DNA from: Lindgomyces ingoldianus
Lineage: Eukaryota; Ascomycota; Dothideomycetes; Pleosporales; Lindgomycetaceae
DNA: 64,000 bases
Direction of reading: 5' to 3'
Assembly: GCF_010093535.1 (NCBI RefSeq)
Contig: NW_022985192.1
Coordinates: forward strand, 541,369-605,368
The translations under genes were made by a program, and so were the position numbers. A model generated the notes under the pieces. It made no database searches, had not been told where the DNA came from, and was given only the letters and a program-made list of their open reading frames with translations. Each line of letters starts with the position of its first letter. Within the stretch, counting starts at the first letter, position 1. This document shows positions 56,685 through 64,000 of this stretch, in pieces.

Positions 56685-58371
56685 ATGAGCTCTCTACCAC
56701 GGCCTAGGGGCTCGTATGAACATGATAAGAGCATGCCCGATACTAATTCCACTGAGCTTCAACCCGAGGTTCCCGTTAAGTCCGGAGCGAAATCGGACCA
56801 AGATCATTTAAACGTCACATTCCATGGAGGGATTCGAGCGCCTTCGCCGAACCCATCCATCCTATCTATAGAGGACTCTAATAATATTCGTATTGGCCGC
56901 AACCCAGATTGGATATCAGTATGCGATGATCGAAGACACTTGTCCCACTCCCCTGCTCCTCTGCTGTCCCTCACGGGCAAAGTTCAGTTGTCATGGACGA
57001 GGAACAAAGGCTTAGCGCTCGTGCTTATCGCCCAAGTCTTCGGCACGCTTATGAACGTAACTACTCGACTCTTAGAAATGGAAGGCAACAATGGTAAGCG
57101 GAGGTGATATCTAAGGTTGAGAATACCCGTGCTAATACTCTGACGGTGTAGGAAACGGTTATCACCCATTTCAGGTATCTCAAGCACAACCTCATAAGAT
57201 CTTTGGTTGGATCTAAGCTGACATGGTGCAAAGATCCTCTTTGCTCGGATGAGTATCACAGTAGTATGTTCTACATTCTATATGTGGTATACGAGAACGG
57301 AACATTTCCCTCTCGGGATGAAGGAAGTTAGGCCACTACTAGTTGCAAGAGGCCTGTGTGGGTTCTTCGGAGTCTTTGGCTTATACTGTAAGTTTGAACT
57401 ATACCCCCACCTTATCGCAATACTACGGCTCCTCCTAATCTGCGGCAGACTCTTTACAGTATCTACCTCTTGCAGATGCTACGGTCGTTACTTTTCTCGC
57501 GCCTTCCTTGGCATGTTGGGCGTGTTCGTACTTCATCAACGAGCCATTTACACGAATGGAACAGATTGCCGCCTACGTTTCGTTGTTTGGCGTTGTGATC
57601 ATAGCGCGGCCGACGTCACTTTTCTCTGCCTCCCGAAATTCCGAAGCACCTGCCCCTTCCGCGAGCAGTAACGTTAACTTCGTACCCACTCCAGCGAACA
57701 CAACCCAGCCTTCGTCACTTCCTGCGGGAGCCTATGACTCTGTGACTCCAGGTCAACGAGCAGGAGCAGTTGGTATGGCCATGTTAGGTGTCCTTGGAGC
57801 TGCGGGTGCATATACTACTATACGGTGGATCGGGAAGCGTGCTCATCCGCTCATCAGCGTAAACTACTTTGCGTTGTGGTGTACAATCGTTAGCATTGTG
57901 ATGATGCTAAGCCTCCCTGGTGTTGGGTTCTTGCTTCCTTCCGGTTTGAAGGACTGGTGCTACCTTTTCTTCCTTGGAATTTGTGGCTTTGTTATGGTTT
58001 GGCATTCACAATAACCCTGTTAAGATCTACGTTTAGCTCACGCTTGACAGCAATTTCTCCTCGCATCCGGTTTACAATACGAAAAATCGTCTCGGGCCAC
58101 AAACATGGTATACACGCAAATGCTCTTCGCTCTCGCATTTGACAAGATAGTATGGGGTACAACACCCGGAGCGTTGTCTATCATCGGTTCTTCGCTGATT
58201 TTGGGGTCGGCAATCTTTGTTGCTATGCACAAGGAGCATGAAATTAAGGGTAGAGAGGGACCAGGTAGAGGTTCAGGAGATGAAGAGCGAGGACTTATGT
58301 CACCGAGTGTGGTTGAAGATGTCGGTCAGGCTGACGTTATGGAGCTGCAGACAAGGATGTTTAGAGTTTGA
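56685..58371 (+). CDS. EamA / DMT-superfamily membrane transporter
   Basis: Integral membrane transporter of the drug/metabolite family, with ten predicted helices in two EamA repeats; the substrate is unknown. Five exons (56685-57093, 57152-57174, 57234-57387, 57449-57996, 58051-58371) give 484 aa. One exon is only 23 nt and encodes NGYHPFQ. A polar N-terminus of about 105 residues precedes LALVLIAQVFGTLMNVTTRLLE. Repeat 1 continues with ILFARMSITVV, LLVARGLCGFFGVFGLYYSLQYLPLADATVVTFLAP and MEQIAAYVSLFGVVIIARP. A hydrophilic Ser/Pro loop separates repeat 2: AMLGVLGAAGAYTTIRWIGKRAHPLISVNYFALW, FLGICGFVMQFLLASGLQYEKSSRATNMVYTQMLFALAFDK and GSSLILGSAIFVA. It resembles the SLC35G1-like fungal branch. 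Confidence 0.92.
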
Positions 58372-58833
58372 GGCAACGTAGGTTAGGAGGCTGGAAGGAA
58401 GGACGCCACGAAGCATACAATTACAACAGATACTACCATTACTATCACGTAAAATTAATCTTGAAGGGCAAAAGTTGGAGTTAGACCGCGGAATACCTCA
58501 ATGTCCACTTGCGGGGGTGCATTGAACGAGAGTATTGCCGTGTAGGGGAGGTGTACGTAGCAGGTAGGCAGGTCTCTAAATATATTCATATTCAATTACC
58601 TCCTACAAACGTAGCATGCCGTAGAACAGGTTGGATTTTGAATATTATAAACAAGTAAGAAAAAAGCAACCCAACTTTAATATTTCACGGGTCTTCACTC
58701 AGGACGCTGGCTGTTTGTTACACGGAAAAAGATGCGTTTCTAAATACGGCTTAGCTTGGTAATATGACTCTTCAGTGTGTATCACCTTCGTTCCTCAAAA
58801 CCCACAACCTTCATTCTCAGATAAGTGAGAAAT
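58372..58833. other. Spacer between transporter and F-box pseudogene
   Basis: 462 bp, AT-rich. It includes the transporter 3' end. No gene was recognised. Confidence 0.45.
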
Positions 58834-59957
58834 AATGTCTCATCTCCTTGCTCTACCCCCCAAGCTACTTCATTAGATCGAGTTACACCTTGTACCAGAC
58901 CTTAACAAACTCCTTTACGAGACCTTTAAACCATTGTCGAACCTCACGCATCTTGAAAGATGTCGCTCAACCGTTACTCTACGAATCAGTTCAGATATTT
59001 TCTGATTTCTATCTGTGGGAGACATCTTGGTATTCTCCTAGGACCATGATCTCGAGGACAGATCTAGATCGGACAGTGAAAGCTCTCCATATCCAAACCA
59101 GTGGTACCCAAAACTCCTTACCTTATCTATCGAGGTCCCCCGGATATTCTGAGACAGATTCTTAAACGGTTACCACAGTACTTCTACAAACTCACGAATT
59201 TAGATGGAGGAATATGAGTCCTATGGTACCATTCTCGTCTCTCGCCTGTCAAACCTAGTGAAGCTACAACCATTCCAAATCAGTAGATCTCTGCGAAAGC
59301 TTCTTCGTTTCATCAGAAAAGTATCCCGACGATCAAACGAGGACCGGAAACCAGTGTTACGCGCCTTATGAGAGTAACACTTTACCAATGGAAATGACTA
59401 TCCTTTCGATCTTGCGGATTTTGTCCACTTCTTCCCCCGCGAACACTGCGAAGTTCTCGAGTGAAAACTGTCTTATGTCGCTCGGATCATACTTCGGCAA
59501 ACCTTTCCTACTCTCTCCAACACATTGGACGTGATTTGGCTTAAACTAGAACGCTGCTTCATAAGGGTTCACTGCCTTGAAGGGCTATTGAAGGTTTGCT
59601 GATCCTTAAGGGTTTTCGACCTTACTGCTTTAAGTCCCGATGAATATAGCTTGATGGGGTTGACGCTGGTATATCGTCCCTATTCATCCTTAAAGAAATG
59701 GGTGAAGCTTTTGAACGCCATAAAAAATCACTAGAATCATTACCTGCGAATTCTAAATTTTGTCGAACAGTCGAGGTGTCGAATTTCACTACTTCGAGAA
59801 ACTCACCCAACTCAAGATTTCGTTTAGCGGGATGCAGAGGCTTCAAGACCCACTTCAAGACCCACCTCTATCTACAGTACGGATTGACCCCCTTTCCTTC
59901 TACAGGCTCGATATTGATCATAAACACCTAGAAGATATTGTCGCGCTTAGATGCTAG
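58834..59957 (+). pseudogene. Decayed F-box-type gene
   Basis: Starting at ATG 58834 the frame reads MSHLLALPPKLLH, hits a TAG, then continues IELHLVPDLNKLLYETFKPLSNLTHL, the F-box pattern. A frame change near 58945 leads to RILKDVAQPLLYESVQIFSDFYLWE and later RTVKALHIQTSG, as in fungal F-box proteins. A distal block at 59698-59957 reads MGEAFERHKKSLESL, RTVEVSNF and LTQLKISFSGMQRLQDPL across two frames before a stop. Several stops and frame changes exclude a full product. The parts keep their natural order on one strand, so this is one eroded gene rather than chance. Boundaries are approximate. Confidence 0.7.
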
Positions 59958-60941
59958 TTGCCCCTGATCCAGGAGGTTGTAATCAATGGGTGCTCCGTCA
60001 TGTCATTATGAGAGTAAGCAAGGACATTTAGTGGCCAATTCATGTATAAGAAGAACAGGAGACTCATACCATCTCCTAGCTTGGATTTCAGTCTTAACGT
60101 CCCTTACCTGATTTTATAAGGCGATTGGGACCCTGGTCCCATCGATTCAGACGCAGATTTAGAAATCACATAGTCACATTCCTTCGATCAATACTAAATG
60201 GGAACCCTGGATTTACCTATCACTAGATATTACCTCTCTGCCATGAGCAGGTGGGTCTAGATCCGAACCAGCGAAGCCCCCATTCCGTCACCACCCACAC
60301 TCAGTCAGCAGCGAGCTAATTAGCTTAACTTCCCCTCACTAGCCCACTTTGGAGGATTGGTCGACTTGAAGGGGCTCCTATATCATAGTTTGGAATGAAA
60401 CATCCCCGAGCAACTTCTGCCCTCTAATTCTGATATCAATGCACATTACTCATAAGCTACGACAGCATTCGAGGTTGTAATTTCAGAGTTCATTGAAAGG
60501 CTATAGGCAAGTGGAGATGTCATCTTGGGTCTTTTGGCTGAGAAGAAATGCGGGGTCGGGACGAGAAAGTGTTGTGTTCTTTTTATTTTAGCTAAAAGGT
60601 ATGGTCAAGCGGGAATGTAACACCATGGTCTATCAGGACTCATATTCAATGCTAAATATTGCACGATCGAGGCCTATGCCAAAATTAGTATCCATTGATT
60701 TCCTTGCACAATTACAGGTGTAGACTCCATTATAGTTTCTCTTAGTCCGGACACAAAGTCACTAAATCCATCCTTTCGATGTGCAAGGCCAATTACCCAA
60801 TGGGAACGCTCCCCCGAACCTAAGACTAAACCCTTCATTCCACGCCCACCATGCAAATAAATCCCTACCGTCCTAGTCAGAACTCCATCGTTTTGGCTAC
60901 CCTGGGCGTGGAAGCTACCCCTTTCTAATGTCTTCTTGTAG
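59958..60941. other. Region without recognised genes
   Basis: About 1 kb between the F-box pseudogene and the end of the PI-PLC-like gene. A few broken frames on the plus strand could be the tail of the pseudogene. Nothing firm was seen. Confidence 0.4.
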
Positions 60942-62310
60942 CTAGAACATCAGCGACACCGCAACTGTAATGATCAGCCCAAAATGTGTCGCCGATGGTC
61001 TTGGTAGTTCTGTGGCAAAAGACGCGGTCCCGCAGCATTTCTGATTGTATGTGACATTATTCGCCCTCGCAGCAACCTCGAACACGGAGCCATTGAAAGG
61101 ACCGGCGTTGTAGTAATCGACGAGTAGGAAGTTTGGTGGACGACCCCAATCCTCTGTAGGTGCATTAGAGTAAGCCACATCAATTCAAAGGGGAGCTGTG
61201 CCACTAACCAGTACAGCTGTTGCTCATCAGCCCCAAACTCCCTGTCCCATTTACCCCATTTGTTGTTTCAAGAGCCACCGTGTTCGGAATCAATAGGCTG
61301 ATTTCTGCGATGCTGACCTCTACATTCAAGTTGTGGTTTGCCATGTACATCATACTATTGCTTTTATTCTGGCTTAGACCCTCCGGTCGGCCAATGGTGC
61401 ACGGAAAGTTGACGTCTGTCGGGGAATATGGAGTTTCCCACATGTTGTAGAACTCCCACAGCATGTATGGTACGGCGTCGGTGTCAAAATTATAGTCGAT
61501 GAACATAATAATGCGCTTGCCCCGAACAATCAACTCTCCCAAAGTAGGCCAGTCCTCCAGTGTCATTGCCGTTTTCGGCGGCTGGTATATGTATTGACGA
61601 AGTCCGGATTTCTCGATCGGATCGACGTAGTTCTTGGAGGTTACAAGAGGGTTACCGTTCACGTCTTTCTCCTCATAGTCGGCGTTTCCGATGAGAATTG
61701 TGACGACATCGAAGGGATGGTTCTCGACCCATCCTGCAACCTCGGTGAAATACGACTCCACGGACCCGGCATTAAGGAGATCGCATGAAGTGTGGCAGTA
61801 GTAAAGGGTTCCATTCACGTAATGTGTCTGACCCTGAAGCATGCGAACACCGTCGTTCAATTGCTGCGTCACTCCATATGCCTGATTGCTTCCGGCATTG
61901 TTCTTCCTGACGAAAGGGGAGTTATGGGCGCAGACTTCTGTTATGTTGGAATACCTTCTCGTACAGAACTCGGGGTAGTTGTTGCAGGGCTGAGTATTCG
62001 TAGGTTGTGCGGTTATCGTCGTAGATGCAGTCATGTTCCTGCCCACTGTTGTTCCCGACCCACCCGCGATTACTGTGAGCGTGTTTTGTGAGGACGTTGT
62101 CTTAGATGCGGTTGCATTGGGTGCGCCTATACTTGCAGATAAGCCATATGTGGTCCCCGTTTCAAAGGTACTAGCTTCGAAATCAGAGAGTGATAGGGTT
62201 GGTGTAGCATCTGCTCCTGTAACTTGTGCAATCGAGCCAGACAGTGTTAGGATAGACTGAGAAGATTGAGCGGCAGCAAGACCCGCGAGCCATATGAAAT
62301 GGGTCATCAT
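60942..62310 (-). CDS. Secreted PI-PLC X-domain-like phosphodiesterase
   Basis: Exons 62310-61209 and 61153-60942 give 437 aa; the 55-nt intron runs GTTAGT to CTACAG. ATG 62310 was chosen because MMTHFIWLAGLAAAQSS is a signal peptide; an in-frame ATG 87 bases further upstream would bury it. A Ser/Thr-rich stretch (about residues 25-110) precedes the TIM-barrel domain: CNNYPEFCTRRYSNITEVCAHNSPF carries the first expected catalytic His, VTQQLNDGVRMLQGQTH and LYYCHTSC carry the second, followed by VESYFTEVAGWVENHPFDVVTILIGN and IIMFIDYNFDTDAVPYMLWEF. The C-terminus ends in a hydrophobic FGLIITVAVSLMF, so GPI anchoring is possible. The substrate is unproven: fungal members of this group lack the eukaryotic PLC accessory domains. 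Confidence 0.9.
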
Positions 62311-62887
62311 TCTGATGCCGAACGTCCCGATTCTGGCGTTGTGGGACGGTGTGGGTTTCTTATGGAAGATTTGGGGACACTCTTCTCTCCGATCCATTCA
62401 CCAATGGACGAAAGGCTGAACCGATCAGATCTGGGATGTTAAGAGAAATGTGCCTTAGTATTCCTGGACATTGGAGATAATTTGTTTATCGGTCAGTATA
62501 CGGTATGACGACTGCCGCGCTCAGCCACAGGAGACACGAGCGCGAGAATGAGTTTTGAAGAAGCGGCAACGAATGGGTTAAACTTGTGCCACGTGAAGGG
62601 CGAAGAAGAATAGAGAATAGAGAAGAGATAAAGGGGAGTAGAGTTAACAATACTGTGGAGGTGGTAAGATGTAACGACGGGCTTCTCAGATTTCACTTTG
62701 CGTTGATGATTGACGTCAAGGGACCCACTTGTCAGGGTCAAGCTTTCTAGCCACAGGTCAACCAGCCCTGTGAAATGCCCGTGCATGCCTCGACACGTAA
62801 TAGCAGAAACCGAGAGGGTTAGGAGATTCCTTTACCAAGAACCAAAAGCTAGCTACATAGTTACATTGAAAGCCTTACTCAATCTCC
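62311..62887. other. Intergenic region upstream of the PI-PLC-like gene
   Basis: 577 bp between the two minus-strand genes, holding the promoter of one and the 3' end of the other. No further gene was recognised. Confidence 0.45.
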
Positions 62888-63279
62888 TCACTTCCCAAAT
62901 CCAGGCATTGTACTTGATATTACCCATCCGAAGATATTCGACAGCGTGCCCTTTCCCTCCAGCGCTTGTATTTCTTTCTTCATCACATCAATTCTGCAGT
63001 TCTTGAAAGCTTTCTCGATCCGCTCTCTGGACTCCGTGTCTCGCATGATCGTCCTGGACCCACTCGTAGTGCCGATTAAGAATCCTGTTTCCCCCCCAAG
63101 GAACAATCCTCCGATGGAGAAGAAGAAGTATGCAGCAGTGTCACTCCACTTTGATGGCGTAAGCTGTGCTGTAATATCGGGGATGGATTCTGAAAGACGC
63201 CAGGATTAGCATGGCTCATTCGGGCAATGATCCCCTAGCGGAGCATTATGAAAAGGATAACACTTAACGGTTCCATCAT
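62888..63279 (-). CDS. Conserved fungal small membrane protein, 105 aa
   Basis: Exons 63279-63264 (only 16 nt, encoding MMEPL) and 63189-62888. The 74-nt intron has donor GTGTTA, branch GCTAAT and acceptor TTTCAG. The protein continues SIPDITAQLTPSKWSDTAAYFFFSIGGLFLGGETGFLIGTTSG across one or two hydrophobic helices with Gly-rich packing (about residues 24-47), then a charged helix RDTESRERIEKAFKNCRIDVMKKEIQALE and a Gly-rich tail. The frame only closes with this micro first exon. The hydrophobic GG pattern with a basic C-terminal half resembles small organelle membrane proteins of filamentous fungi, but I cannot name a family or location. Confidence 0.75.
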
Positions 63280-63796
63280 CTGCAAATCTGACCTCTGCTG
63301 GTTTTTCTATTGCTCTAACAGTCTTGGGGTATGTGGGACGCATGGTGCGTAGTCGAAAAGCCCAGTAGACACCGAAACTGAGCTCCAGCAGAGAGCCAAT
63401 CTGCGCTTGTGTTGAAACTTTTTTTCGCAGCGCTCCTCAGCGTGTCACGGTCAGACTGAATTAAACTAATTGAGCTCAGCTAAGCCCTCAGCAATCTCTA
63501 TGACTCCCCTAGACTCAATTATGCTGAAAATGCTCTTCTGCGAGACGTCGAAGCTCATTGCTTCCATTGTTCCTGAATGCGGCCAATGATTCTGACATGG
63601 TGGCAGTATGGAGCTGTAGATTAATTGACTGACTGATATATCAATGGGGCAATTGATCAAGATTTGAACCCGCGCAGTGACGCTCCGCGTGATTCTATCT
63701 GGCTTAGGGCATTATGAAGCTTTTCCTTCGTAACAATGACGTGTTATCGGAAGCTCTGATTTTGCTAGGCGCCCCATGCCCTAAATAGTTGACCCA
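63280..63796. other. Intergenic region, no gene seen
   Basis: 517 bp between the small membrane protein start and the end of the partial gene. A tRNA-like TTCAAAT loop on the minus strand near 63665 does not fold into a T arm. Confidence 0.45.
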
Positions 63797-64000
63797 TTAC
63801 GAGCTCGCCGCAGCCTCCCCAAACGTCTTCACTTTTGTATACACCGCCGCATCAATCACCCTCGCTTCAGCCATGCACTTCTTCGTCCAATCTGTCATCG
63901 GATCCAAGGGAACCACATCTTTTCCAATCTTGTGACCTTCCCCAAATTCGTGGATTGCTAGGAAAGAGAGAGGCTCCGTTGGCTTTCCATCGCTCTTATG
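63797..64000 (-). CDS. 3' part of a gene cut by the window edge, unknown function
   Basis: The last 67 codons on the minus strand are open from the window edge to TAA at 63799-63797. They read KSDGKPTEPLSFLAIHEFG, GEGHKIGKDVVPLDPMTDW, TKKCMAEARVIDAAVYTKV and a short Ala-rich end. FLAIHEF followed by a charged loop and W-x-K-K recalls the C-terminal part of dimeric alpha/beta-barrel (EthD-like) fungal proteins, but this is a resemblance only. The sequence is even and protein-like, with no stop, which supports real coding. Confidence 0.6.
   Translation of the reverse strand, partial: HKSDGKPTEPLSFLAIHEFGEGHKIGKDVVPLDPMTDWTKKCMAEARVIDAAVYTKVKTFGEAAASS

Noticed and set aside
63655..63720. Possible tRNA on the minus strand with a TTCAAAT loop
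   Set aside because: The bases flanking the loop do not pair into a T stem, and no anticodon or acceptor arm fits.

Overview
This window reads as nuclear DNA of a filamentous ascomycete (Pezizomycotina; Leotiomycetes is possible but not proven). Genes are broken by many 45-80 nt GT-AG introns, most with a CTAAC/CTAAT-like branch site just upstream of the acceptor. The gene content includes families typical of these fungi: HET, DUF7708-NACHT, Zn2Cys6 regulators, an expansin-like secreted protein and PNGase A. Gene models were built by hand from reading frame, splice signals and protein family patterns. Every multi-exon model given here closes to a whole number of codons.

Layout. 0-11 kb is a dense housekeeping block: mitochondrial ribosomal protein L40 (uL24m), ALG14 (N-glycan precursor synthesis), a DUF7708-NACHT STAND NTPase, NEM1 (nuclear envelope/lipin phosphatase) and, divergent from it, eIF2B beta (GCD7). 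12.2-16.5 kb holds the most unusual locus: one reading frame joining a short-chain dehydrogenase to a CE4-type polysaccharide deacetylase, followed by a Zn2Cys6 regulator. The first intron of the fusion gene starts with GG where GT is expected. 19.4-20.2 kb encodes a secreted DPBB/expansin-like protein with SVYTPPAP repeats, and 21.2-22.4 kb holds a decayed protein kinase gene. 23.5-28.4 kb carries KGD4, divergent MED18, and the DNA-repair enzyme polynucleotide kinase 3'-phosphatase in ten exons.

31-39 kb holds a Ser/Pro-rich fungal protein and a large TCP11/SOK1-family protein. 40-44.5 kb has a HET-domain protein facing an F-box/LRR-type protein. 46.5-52.5 kb has a DUF1279 (FAM210-like) mitochondrial protein, a conserved 99-aa protein and a PNGase A-type glycoamidase. 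56.7-58.4 kb has a five-exon EamA/DMT transporter, followed by an F-box pseudogene. The right end has a secreted PI-PLC-X-like phosphodiesterase, a 105-aa membrane protein with a 16-nt first coding exon, and the 3' part of a gene cut by the window edge.

Between these lie several 2-4 kb stretches in which I see no gene (16.5-19.4, 28.4-31.3, 32.9-36.4, 44.5-46.5, 47.3-49.7 and 52.5-56.7 kb). No tRNA, rRNA, CRISPR array or intact transposon was recognised. The genes do not form a classical secondary-metabolite cluster. The only plausible pathway module is the fusion enzyme with its neighbouring regulator.
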